A stretch of DNA of 64,000 nucleotides from NCBI RefSeq assembly GCF_014647035.1, contig NZ_BMOK01000008.1:92173-156172 (forward strand), read 5' to 3'. This DNA is from Sporolactobacillus putidus. GTDB lineage: Bacteria; Bacillota; Bacilli; Bacillales; Sporolactobacillaceae. The translations under genes and the position numbers were made by a program. This document shows, in pieces, positions 53,016 to 61,727 of this stretch (position 1 is its first letter; each line of letters starts with the position of its first letter). The notes beneath the pieces are model-generated. The model saw only the letters and a list, made by a program, of their open reading frames with translations, ran no database searches and was not told the DNA's origin.

Positions 53016-53534
53016 TCAGTGTTCTCTTTCAATAAAAGTAAAGTCATAGTCGATAAGTTCCCAGGAAGGATTGAGGAGTGACGGATGCCTCGGAAAAACG
53101 CCTTCTTTATCCCTGAAACATTTGAAAGTGCATGACAGATGAGCTAGCAGAGAAGCTACCTGTCTTTTTCTGTTTATATTTCCGTTTCTTGTCCATCCAA
53201 TGATGACCATATCTGCAGCTGAACAGGTTGACAGAATAAACTGATCGTTTACCTGACCCTGATCCTGTTTCGCCTGATTAAGTTTACTTGGGTCTGTTGA
53301 CCGATAGGCAAACAAATTAATAACCGAAAGTGTGCCGAAACCATGATCGACAAGATAATTGGTCAGATTCATGATCGTTCTATCCAGTTTTATTTCTTCT
53401 GCCGTACTGGGGTTAAGCATTAACACGGCTGCTATGGGTTTGTCCGCATCCCAGGTTTTGGTTAAAAGATAACGGTATTTTTCATCGTCAGAAAAAGCAG
53501 CCTGACAATGAACTGTTGCTTCCTTCCATTTCAT
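53016..53534 (-). CDS. DUF1643 family protein (second copy)
   Basis: A 172-residue DUF1643 protein with the core AAVLMLNPSTAEEIKLDRT, LSVINLFAYRSTDPSKL and VIIGWTRNGN. The start is taken as the ATG at 53534 because GGGAAG precedes it; the frame extends upstream into decayed helicase sequence. It differs clearly from the DUF1643 protein at 49771-50442. Confidence 0.8.
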   Translation of the reverse strand: MKWKEATVHCQAAFSDDEKYRYLLTKTWDADKPIAAVLMLNPSTAEEIKLDRTIMNLTNYLVDHGFGTLSVINLFAYRSTDPSKLNQAKQDQGQVNDQFILSTCSAADMVIIGWTRNGNINRKRQVASLLAHLSCTFKCFRDKEGVFPRHPSLLNPSWELIDYDFTFIEREH

Positions 53535-53595
53535 TTTTCTTCCCTGCCCATCACTATTCATTTCTAGATAAACACGGTTTTTCAATGAAATTGCA

Positions 53596-54318
53596 CGACT
53601 GATCGCCCCCCTCAAATGCCTGTATCGCCAACATAGTCTTTGCTACACTGCGATGAAAGGCAGCAAAGTTCCCTTTCTTCTCATCACTATCGAGCGGCCC
53701 ATAGTAGCGGTACCGTCTTAGCCGCAAGAACTTCTTCGAACTGTTTCAGATGACTGTAAAAGTAATTCAACAGATCGACCGTTGGAAAATACACCAGCGT
53801 CTTCTGTCCTCTGTCTTCTTCTCACAAAGTTCTTCAACCATTTACTTAGCAGCCCAAATTTTGCCTTGCGATAGCCATTATTATATTTCCCATAGTTTCT
53901 TTCTGAAGACTGCGCATGCATCATCAGATCATCACGTTTCACATAATCCGAAGTAGCAATCGGATTGACCATGTTCAGACTGTCAAACGTTTCCGCATAC
54001 ATTTCTTCCGATCCGCCGTATATGGCCGTAGCCGTAAAGCTCGCAATTGGAACTTATGCTTCTTTCTCAGTCGGGCTAAATAGTGACCCAAATACCAGTA
54101 ATCCACATGGAACGGTTTTCCCCAATGGTCACTATACGCGCTTCGTCAATTATAAATAGCCCGAGTCTTCTCGATCCGATAAGCATTTCAATGTTCGACC
54201 GGCTTAGCAAGGTTTCTGTCGATATATTGAGAATATCGATCTCTCCATCTTGAACTATCTGATTATATTTTACCAGATAAGTAGGATGCTTTCTTTTTCT
54301 CTGTCGTATTGGCCCCAT
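53596..54318 (-). pseudogene. Decayed SF2 helicase (RecQ-like)
   Basis: Reading across frames on the minus strand gives helicase pieces in order. They are LFIIDEAR (motif II with His changed to Arg), WGKPFHVDYWYLGHYL, the motif III-like IASFTATAIYGGSEE, KTLVYFPTVDLLNYF, and RYYGPLDSDEKKGNF with MLAIQAFEGG (corresponding to the xATxAFGMG region). At least three frameshifts and a lost N-terminus with Walker A show it is not functional. The IS begins about 70 bases upstream of its 5' end. Confidence 0.75.
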
Positions 54319-54403
54319 CCAGATAGAATCAGGGGGTTAATCCTGCTTTTCACTCCGAAACTTGAGTACCTTAATAATAAGAACAACCTGAATTCCCATG
54401 AAT

Positions 54404-56017
54404 TTATACCAAGGCAGGTGGATCGACCCCAAGGGCTTGATAAAGATCCATCTGCTTTTTGGTGAGTTCGCCAATATGCGTATGGCCACCGGGTTGACGG
54501 TACTGCTCGACCACATCCAGCTCATCCAAAAGTTCCTGGATTGTGTACCGTTTGAATAATTGATGTTCGCTCATCGCCTTTTTTATGTAGGAAAGATAGA
54601 ACAGAGCGATGAATTGGACAAAAAGTTTTCCCTCAAGGTTTTCTTCGGAAGAGACAGAAGTTCGGCGAAGATTTAGCCGTTCTTTTAAATTTCCGAAGGC
54701 TTTCTCGATCAGATCCTTTGTCCGATAGATCTCCAGCGCCTCAATGGGATCTTTGATCCCATTGGAAATAAGGGCGAAGTAGCCAAAATCCCTTTCCGCT
54801 TTGGCAATGGCCTCGTTTTTTGGCGTCAGGGAAAGCCCCCTGACGGGCGTTTCCTTCCACTTGTAGTAACGCGTATAAAGCCTTTCATGTTCCGGGTTTC
54901 TCCTACCGGACTGCAGTTCTTCTTCCAGACGGTCCAGCAGTTTATTGAAGGCCATCTTATCATCGGTCGCCTTCTGATCATTATAGAAAAGATGAAGGTA
55001 CAGCCTTTTCTTATCGGTCATGAGTTCCCCGGTTCGTTTCTTGACTTCGGAATAGTCCCAGTCGGTCAGAAAAGAGACATAATAGAGATTGCAGCCGGAA
55101 TCATAGTGGGCGCGTGTGATCATTTTCTGGCGGACGTCATCCAACGTCTTGCGAACGAATTTCAGTGACGTTCGGGCACCGATCAGAAATTTCACATGGT
55201 CCTGATAGAAGGCATTGATATTCTTCTCACTGTAGAAACCGCGATCCATCACGACTTTTACTTCCTTTTGCTTGAGAAAGTCCACATCAGCGAGCAGGGT
55301 ACGTATCGTTTTGACATCGGCAATATTGCCCGGAAGCTTGCGATAAGCGACCGGCAAACCGGAGGTCTCTCCATATAGGAGTGCCAGGTTAATCTGCGGC
55401 AACGGATCATGATCCTTGTTTTTACCGTATTTGACCTGTTTCAGCGCCTTAGAATAGGATGAAACGGAGGTTGTATCGTAAGCTAGATACTCCTCACGGA
55501 GACGTCGCTTGCTTTGAAGAAGGAAGAAATGGTGTTTGGCGTTCTCCGTGATCGAGCCGAACAGTTCACTGCTTCTCTGGGAGGGCAGACTTTTCCCGTA
55601 GGGATGCACATGGGTCTTCGCCCAACGGGAGAAACGGCTCATCGGATTGCGATCCTCCAGGACCAGATAATAGGCCAGGGAGAGGATCTGCGGGTACGAT
55701 TCCGGAAAGCAGCGGGCCAGGTCTTCTGTGAGGCCAAGTTTGGCGCTGATGGCGTCAAACAGATAGGTTGCCCCGTAGAAACGGCGCTGATAGGTGGTCG
55801 ACGGCACGGGACCGCGCTTCTTTTCCTTTTGGTTGATGATCTCTTTCAGACCGTCGGTATACTTTTTCGACGGAATGAGCTCGCCGGTTACTGGATCCAG
55901 CTTACCGATGCATTTCCGGTGATTCCGTGTCTGCTTCTTTTCTTTGTCCCAGTACCCTACGGATTCATATACGTAAGTGATCCCGGTTTTCTTGTTCTTC
56001 AAATGGACGAGTGACAT
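54404..56017 (-). CDS. IS4/IS1634-type DDE transposase
   Basis: A 537-residue transposase. The DDE residues appear as YDTTSVSSYS, VVMDRGFYS and EKAFGNLKERLNLRR. The N-terminal SLVHLKNKKTGITYVYES and the Y-(2)-R-(3)-E-(6)-K-like region at the third residue agree with the IS4/IS1634 group. The frame is intact. The ATG at 56017 follows GGAGGG; two upstream codons lack that spacing. Its C-terminal VEQYRQPGGHTHIGELTKKQ has an exact counterpart in the remnant at 56872-57143. Confidence 0.9.
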   Translation of the reverse strand: MSLVHLKNKKTGITYVYESVGYWDKEKKQTRNHRKCIGKLDPVTGELIPSKKYTDGLKEIINQKEKKRGPVPSTTYQRRFYGATYLFDAISAKLGLTEDLARCFPESYPQILSLAYYLVLEDRNPMSRFSRWAKTHVHPYGKSLPSQRSSELFGSITENAKHHFFLLQSKRRLREEYLAYDTTSVSSYSKALKQVKYGKNKDHDPLPQINLALLYGETSGLPVAYRKLPGNIADVKTIRTLLADVDFLKQKEVKVVMDRGFYSEKNINAFYQDHVKFLIGARTSLKFVRKTLDDVRQKMITRAHYDSGCNLYYVSFLTDWDYSEVKKRTGELMTDKKRLYLHLFYNDQKATDDKMAFNKLLDRLEEELQSGRRNPEHERLYTRYYKWKETPVRGLSLTPKNEAIAKAERDFGYFALISNGIKDPIEALEIYRTKDLIEKAFGNLKERLNLRRTSVSSEENLEGKLFVQFIALFYLSYIKKAMSEHQLFKRYTIQELLDELDVVEQYRQPGGHTHIGELTKKQMDLYQALGVDPPALV

Positions 56018-56027
56018 GTGCATCCCT

Positions 56028-56059
56028 CCAAAACATGGTATAATTATACCATGTTTTGG
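56028..56059. repeat. 32-bp perfect palindrome at the transposase start
   Basis: CCAAAACATGGTATAA followed at once by its complement, with no spacer. It holds the -10 box of the transposase promoter and overlaps the ribosome binding site region, so it could be an operator or an RNA hairpin that limits transposase. Confidence 0.85.
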
Positions 56060-56071
56060 CAAAAAAAGCAA
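56043..56071 (-). promoter_or_regulatory. Transposase promoter
   Basis: On the minus strand TTGCTT (56066-56071) and TATAAT (56043-56048) are 17 bases apart; transcription would start about 20 bases before the ATG at 56017. Confidence 0.65.
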
Positions 56072-56147
56072 CACTAAAAAAGTTCAAATCCCCGAATATT
56101 AAAGGATTTAAGCTCACTTATTGGTATAAATGTCCGGGAATGCAGGC

Positions 56148-56250
56148 AATAAGTGCCAGCTATAATGTCCGTAGGACTTTATAGCTGGCACTTATTTTAG
56201 GAAAGGAAAGAGGACATCTCCGTGTAATCCTACTTACACGAAGATGTCCT
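56148..56250 (-). repeat. Two adjacent long hairpins next to the IS end
   Basis: First hairpin: AATAAGTGCCAGCTATAA (56148-56165) with its complement at 56179-56196, plus an inner GTCC/GGAC. Second: AGGACATCT with CGTGTAA (56211-56227) and their complements at 56234-56250. On the minus strand they follow the 143-residue gene and may end its transcript, but neither has a good U run. Confidence 0.6.
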
Positions 56251-56374
56251 CCCCCAACACATTCAGGTTTTATATATCTTATAGCATTCAACCCTAATGA
56301 CACTATACCAGTAAATATAAAATGCTGTTTGTATTTTCTGATACCAATTATCCATAAACCATAAATTATCACTG

Positions 56375-56806
56375 TCAAGAAAACGTGATAAGGAATACAT
56401 CGGGAAAGGTATTTTCATCAGTGGGAATACCCATTGACTTTCTTCCGCTCAAAATAATGTTTTTGTACTGGGCCTGTTGTGATCTATTTACTTTATCATG
56501 TTCGGTAATAGGTTCCAGTAAATCAAATACCTTTTGAACCATATCTTGATCGGCAGTTAAGTAAATCTGCCCTACCAGCCCCGACATTGCAGCATTAACG
56601 CTATTATCATGAGGAAATTTTATAACTCCTAACAGTTCAATAAAACGCAAATACCGCTGTTCCTGTAAATCGCTTTTTCTTTGAGCAGCATCTTTTTCCA
56701 TAGTTGCTTTAAGTGTATATTTTGCTGTTACATACGCAGAAGTAATTCCGGCAATGACCGGTGCAATGGCTTTAACGCATTCTATAACAACCGTGCCTAC
56801 ATCCAT
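56375..56806 (-). CDS. Hypothetical protein with N-terminal membrane segment
   Basis: A 143-residue protein whose first 25 residues (VGTVVIECVKAIAPVIAGITSAYV) are hydrophobic, followed by a charged helical stretch (KATMEKDAAQRKSDLQEQRYLRF) and a soluble tail. The ATG at 56806 follows AGAGGTG. It sits between two IS copies. I do not recognise the family. A membrane-anchored or phage-like accessory protein is possible. Confidence 0.6.
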   Translation of the reverse strand: MDVGTVVIECVKAIAPVIAGITSAYVTAKYTLKATMEKDAAQRKSDLQEQRYLRFIELLGVIKFPHDNSVNAAMSGLVGQIYLTADQDMVQKVFDLLEPITEHDKVNRSQQAQYKNIILSGRKSMGIPTDENTFPDVFLITFS

Positions 56807-56871
56807 TATTTGCACCTCTATTTGTGAAATTATAAGATTTTACACAATATAAAATTGCATATAGACAACAA

Positions 56872-57143
56872 TATGCGGCGAACCTCAGTATCTTCTGAGG
56901 AAAACCTTTCGTTCAATTTCTAGCTCTGTTCTATCTCTCGTACATAAAAAAAGCCATGAGTGATCATGACCTGTTTAAAAAATATACGTTACAGGAACTA
57001 TTAGATGAACTGGAGGTCATTGAGCAATACCGTCAACCTGGAGGCCATACTCATATTAGTGAGTTGACCAAAAAGCAGATTGAGCTTTATCATCTTTTGG
57101 GTGTTGAACCGCCAACCTTGGTATAATTTCACGGGAATTCAGG
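56872..57143 (+). pseudogene. 3' remnant of an IS4/IS1634-type element
   Basis: Plus-strand translation gives RRTSVSSEENL, then after a small deletion and frame change FVQFLALFYLSYIKKAM, followed by DELEVIEQYRQPGGHTHI and LLGVEPPTLV to the stop at 57124-57126. This is the C-terminal fifth of a transposase like that at 54404-56017. The terminal repeat (GGTATAA ... GGGAATTCAGG) ends at 57143. Confidence 0.8.
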
Positions 57144-57144
57144 C

Positions 57145-57458
57145 TTAAAGTCAATGTAGCCGCGATCAAAGACGTACATGGCTTCCTCATCGACCAGAGC
57201 ATACAGTTCTGTCCGGTCATGAATCTGAGCCGGCGTCAATACTGCCTTTTCTGGAAAGACCTGCCCCTTGCCCATGAACACAGGGCGAGATGCAGTTTAA
57301 CCCCTGCTTTTGTTTTACGGAAATGCGCCCATGGGAATTGTTTCAGGTTCATGGTGATCGTTGTGAAATCGCAGCCGTTTCACATCCGGCACAGGGTTTC
57401 CTTTTACCCTGGCAACAAGCTCCAAAAAAATCATCATCTTGAGCTGGGGATCAACCAT
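57145..57458 (-). pseudogene. Remnant of a second IS4-family transposase
   Basis: Minus-strand pieces read MVDPQLKMMIFLELVARVKG at the start, then in other frames WAHFRKTKAGVKLHL and VFPEKAVLTPAQIHDRTELY, and VDEEAMYVFDRGYIDF at the end. These belong to the catalytic core of another IS4-type transposase. The DNA stops exactly where the remnant at 56872-57143 ends, which shows that one element inserted into the other. Confidence 0.7.
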
Positions 57459-57488
57459 GTTATCTTTCCTTGTCGCTAAATTTGACGC

Positions 57489-58730
57489 TTAACTTTCCTT
57501 ATTCAACTTGATATCCTCATTTATTTTAAATTCTTGATACATATATTCTTTAAAAGATCCAGACACTAAGTCATCAATTAATTTATATTTATTAAACGAA
57601 TGATTTTTTACAATCAGACTTAGAATTTTCTCTAATTGGTCAGTTCTTTTCTCCCATTCATAGTTTTTTACAGTATCAAGAGCACGTTCAACAATCGCTT
57701 GCAATTGAAACGGGTGCATCACTGCATAAATTATTTTCTCAGCAATTGCTTCAATTTTTCTTGGCTCAACAACAAATCCATTTACATTGCTATTCAAATA
57801 ATCCTCTACACCATATTGAGTTGAAATTACAACACTTCCACAAGCCATCGCTTCAATAGGTGGTAAAGGAAAACTTTCATACCATGATGTTAATAGTACT
57901 ATGTCTGAATTTTTATATAGATCTGCTAGATCCTCATTAAATAATTTGCCACAATAATGAAATTGAGTATCATATTCTTTGGCAGGGGGCTCAAGGCCAA
58001 ATACATTCCAATTAATAGTGTACCCTTTTTCTTCCAGATTTTTCCTGGCTATTTTTATAGCTTCAGCTGCATCATTAAATCCTTTCCACTCTCTCTTTTC
58101 ATCAAAAAAGCTCACAAAATTCCAATCTTTTTTTTCAATATATTTATCTTTGTAATTAATTTTTGAATTAAAAATACTTAAATCAATTCCTGGATTCAAC
58201 AAATAGGAATCTTGGTTAAATTTGGTTTTTAAAAGGTTTTGCAACCATTTAGAGTTTGAAATCTTGTAAAGAGGTAAATTGTAAGTATTTCTTGTAAAAA
58301 ATCTCTTTGTCGTATCTTGAAAGAACAGTTCCTCGAAGTGCTGCATATGATAAATAGAAATTGTTTTATTTGATAAATAATCTGCTGCGTAGGCTGTCCA
58401 ACTAAATGTTGCTATAGTGATATCTGACTCAACCCAATTTTCAATTAATTTTTTATTCATATTTAAAATCTTAAACCAACTAGCCAGTTGATCTAATTTT
58501 TTATTTTTTTTCAAGTATGAAAAAACAGTACTTTTTATCCTATTTTTTATTCCCCTTTTGTTATTCCCATTTAATCGTTCTTTCCAAATTCCTTTTTCCC
58601 ATTTTATTGATTCAGAAGGTGTTATTGCATAAACTTCATATCCTCGAGCGTCAAGGATATCCATAAAATTATAAAGCACAATGGAACCACCAGTTTTTCC
58701 AAGATTCGGCATCAAGTATGATATTTTCAA
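57489..58730 (-). CDS. Glycosyltransferase family 4
   Basis: A 413-residue retaining GT-B enzyme. The N-terminal domain starts LKISYLMPNLGKTGGS and contains the glycine-rich acceptor loop. The C-terminal donor domain has SDIVLLTSWYESFPLPPIEAMACGSVVIST with the E(x7)E pattern. I chose the TTG at 58730 since GGGGG lies eight bases ahead and the family usually begins MKI; an ATG 15 bases upstream is an alternative. It is the most downstream gene of the AT-rich polysaccharide cluster. Confidence 0.88.
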   Translation of the reverse strand: MKISYLMPNLGKTGGSIVLYNFMDILDARGYEVYAITPSESIKWEKGIWKERLNGNNKRGIKNRIKSTVFSYLKKNKKLDQLASWFKILNMNKKLIENWVESDITIATFSWTAYAADYLSNKTISIYHMQHFEELFFQDTTKRFFTRNTYNLPLYKISNSKWLQNLLKTKFNQDSYLLNPGIDLSIFNSKINYKDKYIEKKDWNFVSFFDEKREWKGFNDAAEAIKIARKNLEEKGYTINWNVFGLEPPAKEYDTQFHYCGKLFNEDLADLYKNSDIVLLTSWYESFPLPPIEAMACGSVVISTQYGVEDYLNSNVNGFVVEPRKIEAIAEKIIYAVMHPFQLQAIVERALDTVKNYEWEKRTDQLEKILSLIVKNHSFNKYKLIDDLVSGSFKEYMYQEFKINEDIKLNKES

Positions 58731-59059
58731 AGAAATTGCCCCCATCAATTAATAGATCAAATAGTTTTGAAGAAAAGACGAAATAATATGTGTAGCATTT
58801 TCTTAATAATCAACTTGCATAGTTATTTATTCAAACATTATTAAAAGATCCTATTATCTTCATAACTGTTGAGTTCAATGCAAATAGTACATAATAGATT
58901 ACCCAATATTTTCAAATAGCCAATATCCCTTTTTTCAATTAAAACCATTAGCAAACTTTCTTATATTCCTTATCTAAAAGAAGATTGTTATAAAAATAGG
59001 CGATAGTATTTTTTTATAAGATGAAAAATGATCCCTTTTTTAAAGAGAATGTATTTGAG
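58731..59059. other. AT-rich gap inside the polysaccharide cluster
   Basis: A 329-bp gap between two glycosyltransferase genes with no supported ORF. No clear hairpin terminator was seen, so it may hold an internal promoter or simply be a worn region. Confidence 0.35.
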
Positions 59060-60205
59060 TTAACCTAATACCTCGTCGATTTTGTTATCTATTTTTTCAA
59101 CAAATCTATCCCAACTATATTTTTGTGCATTTTTTCTAGCTTCTAAGCACATATTGTTTAAATTCTTATTAGCTAACACTTTATTCATTGCTTGAGAAAA
59201 AGCAAACTTATTGTTGTCAGTTAAGTATCCTGTAACATTATTAATTATGCTTTCTTTTGGTCCTCCATTATTTACAGCAATAACAGGCTTTCCTGCAGCC
59301 ATTGCCTCAACTGGGACAATTCCCCAATCCTCATTTGGGGGGGTAAAGATGACTGCCATACAGTCCTGATAAAGCCTTAACAACGTTTCATCATTAGGAG
59401 AAACAACAAATTTAATCATAGAATCCCCTTGAGCTAATGCTTTTAATTTCCTGAAATATTCTTCACTTTTTTTGTCAACAACTCCTGCCACTATAAGCTT
59501 AACATGTTTCTCCTTAGCTCTAGATATTTTATAGGCTTCTATTCCCATTTCTATATTCTTAGTCCACATCATTCTCCCTGGAATTAAAAAATATTCTCCA
59601 GCGGTTATATTCAAATTTGTATATCTCTTTAAATCTACACCAGGATGAGCTATTGAAACAATTTCTTTACTTGACAATCCAGCATCTAGTACTCTTTTTT
59701 TCACTTCATTACTGTTGCATATTACTCTTGAATATCTTTTCCATGCCCTTTTTTCAATCTGTTTAAAAAAGAAGCCCGCTATTGCTAATTTATATACCGC
59801 ACTTTTACCATTCAGTTTAATATATCTCTTACGCGAAAAGGAATCATAAATTACTTTTAAAGGCGTATGACAAAAACAAATTATTGGTTTTTTTTTATTT
59901 ACTTTAAAATTCATTAAATCCCCAAAGCCCTCACTAGAAATTAATACTAGATCGCCACTAAATTTAACTTTTTGAAAAACGATCACTAAAAAAGCCTTTG
60001 TGATATTAAAAAAATCTCTTTTAACAGGTATTTTGGTTAACTCTATAACATTAAGATTTTTAAATTCTGGAAACGTATTTTCAGGTTCAAAGTGATTGGT
60101 GTATATTGTCCAAGTATGTTTACTTCTTTTTACTAACTCTAAAATTGTTTTTTCTGCTCCTCCCATTAAATAAATCCAGGGATGATATAGTGCAATTTGC
60201 GCCAA
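59060..60205 (-). CDS. Glycosyltransferase family 4
   Basis: A 381-residue GT4 enzyme. It begins IALYHPWIYLMGGAEKTILEL, has SRVICNSNEVKKRV and HPGVDLKRY around the linker, then GRMMWTKNIEMGIEAY, and the donor site EDWGIVPVEAMAAGKPVIAVNNGGP. It probably adds a hexose to a lipid-linked intermediate at the inner membrane face. It lies 25 bases after the Wzy-like gene. Confidence 0.93.
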   Translation of the reverse strand: MAQIALYHPWIYLMGGAEKTILELVKRSKHTWTIYTNHFEPENTFPEFKNLNVIELTKIPVKRDFFNITKAFLVIVFQKVKFSGDLVLISSEGFGDLMNFKVNKKKPIICFCHTPLKVIYDSFSRKRYIKLNGKSAVYKLAIAGFFFKQIEKRAWKRYSRVICNSNEVKKRVLDAGLSSKEIVSIAHPGVDLKRYTNLNITAGEYFLIPGRMMWTKNIEMGIEAYKISRAKEKHVKLIVAGVVDKKSEEYFRKLKALAQGDSMIKFVVSPNDETLLRLYQDCMAVIFTPPNEDWGIVPVEAMAAGKPVIAVNNGGPKESIINNVTGYLTDNNKFAFSQAMNKVLANKNLNNMCLEARKNAQKYSWDRFVEKIDNKIDEVLG

Positions 60206-60230
60206 TTTTGCTTTCCTCCTACTTACTTTC

Positions 60231-61727
60231 TTAAAAAAATTTCTTGCTCTTTTCTGATACAGAAATCATGGCTGCTATAAATAAAAATAATAGACCCAAG
60301 GCATTAAATTGAAATACACCTTCTGAAAAAAGACTTGCTGAAAAGCCTCCCATTAACAGGCCACTTAAGAATATTTTTAGTTGATTTTGATTATCATTTG
60401 TAAATTTTATCGCTTTTATTCTTAACATCAATAAAACTATTAATAAAATAAATAATAGTCCACCTAAAATCCCAATTTGACTTAAGAGACTTCCAACTGT
60501 ACTCTCTCCGCCGCTTATTAAATTATTATTGTTACTACCGGCAACCAATGTCGCTAAATTTCCTGAACTTCCTAAACCTTTTCCTAAAGGATATTCGATA
60601 AAATCTTTAACACCATTTGTAAGTCCGTTCAAATGATCCATCACGGAGCTATCTGTTCTTAAAAAAAGAGTAAACAAGCCAGCACTGATTCCAAAAGTTA
60701 GAAATGCGACTAATTTTCCTATTTTTTTAAATCGTACTAATGCCCAAAAAGTGATGCTAACTAAGGAGGTTAAAATACCACCTTTACCTAAAGTTAATAT
60801 TAGGCAACTTGAAATAAGGATTGTATTCAATACTTTTGTTTTTGAATAACAAAAATTTAAAACCAGCACAAAAGAGAGGAAAAAACTAAGCGCAACAGGA
60901 TCAATTAACAAGGAAGAAGCTCTTCTTATCGACATGCCAAAAGCAGGGGAATAGAAATTTCCTGTTAATCCGCTAATATTTATTGTTCCGCCTCCATATA
61001 TATCTGAATTAGCTCCAAACATTAATGACAAATATTTATCTCCACCAAAGAATAATAATGGATCCATTCCCAAAAAATACGGGAGGATAAAGATTTCCAT
61101 AATACCATAAACTGAGAAGATTACACCCAAGGAAATTATTAACCTAGACAATTTTTTTATAGAATTTTCATTAAAGCTCTCTGAAAAAGCAAGCATTCTG
61201 CCTATAAAAAACAGAAAAACAAAATTAAATATTTGCTTAAAGCTCCCCAGCTTTAGGTTAAAATCAATATGACCAATAGGTAATATTAGATAAACGATAC
61301 CCATGAGTAAAAAAATAAATGCAATTCTATCAATTAAATTTCGTTTTAAAATGCCTGTAAAAATATCCAGTCTTTTTAAGATTAAATAAAAAAACAAAAC
61401 ATATATTAAAATATCTCTGCAAAAAACATAAAAATATTTAAAGGTGGAAGCGGAATTTAATGAAAATGAATTACTTAAAACTAGAAAAATAAAGTTTATA
61501 AATAACAAAACTAGAACAAAAACATAAGTCATGTTTAAGTAGCTAGTGTTTAAAAATTGAAAAGAGAAAATAGTAATTGTTATTATCAAACCCATTATAA
61601 TTCCATTCATACTATTAACAGAAGTAAAAACCACAATAATAATAGCTAAAAATTCAAGAAACAGATTTATAGACTTATTTTTCTTCCAAAAGTTCTCTAT
61701 AAATGGCAACATGGCGCGAAGCAACAT
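60231..61727 (-). CDS. Wzy-like polysaccharide polymerase
   Basis: A 498-residue membrane protein with about twelve hydrophobic helices and a large loop around residues 350-410. No strong sequence signature, but length, topology and location between glycosyltransferase genes match O-antigen/capsule polymerases. The frame overlaps the previous gene by 53 bases; the first ATG has GGGAGG with no spacing, so a later start near 61712 is possible. Confidence 0.8.
   Translation of the reverse strand: MLLRAMLPFIENFWKKNKSINLFLEFLAIIIVVFTSVNSMNGIIMGLIITITIFSFQFLNTSYLNMTYVFVLVLLFINFIFLVLSNSFSLNSASTFKYFYVFCRDILIYVLFFYLILKRLDIFTGILKRNLIDRIAFIFLLMGIVYLILPIGHIDFNLKLGSFKQIFNFVFLFFIGRMLAFSESFNENSIKKLSRLIISLGVIFSVYGIMEIFILPYFLGMDPLLFFGGDKYLSLMFGANSDIYGGGTINISGLTGNFYSPAFGMSIRRASSLLIDPVALSFFLSFVLVLNFCYSKTKVLNTILISSCLILTLGKGGILTSLVSITFWALVRFKKIGKLVAFLTFGISAGLFTLFLRTDSSVMDHLNGLTNGVKDFIEYPLGKGLGSSGNLATLVAGSNNNNLISGGESTVGSLLSQIGILGGLLFILLIVLLMLRIKAIKFTNDNQNQLKIFLSGLLMGGFSASLFSEGVFQFNALGLLFLFIAAMISVSEKSKKFF

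Larger units (their letters stand above)
54387..56146 (-). mobile_element. Insertion sequence with DDE transposase (about 1.76 kb)
   Basis: Bounded by imperfect terminal inverted repeats: 54387-54410 starting CCTGAATTCCC and 56123-56146 read inward as CCTGCATTCCC, both ending ATTTATACC, 19 of 24 bases equal. The transposase stop codon lies within the left repeat. No clear target duplication flanks it, so the insertion may be old or the surroundings rearranged. A fragment of a related element is at 56872-57143. Confidence 0.75.

Noticed and set aside
56160..56378. 72-residue ORF after the 143-residue hypothetical gene
   Set aside because: TTG start overlapping the previous stop codon is possible, but the last half is translated from the two hairpins, so a real protein is unlikely.
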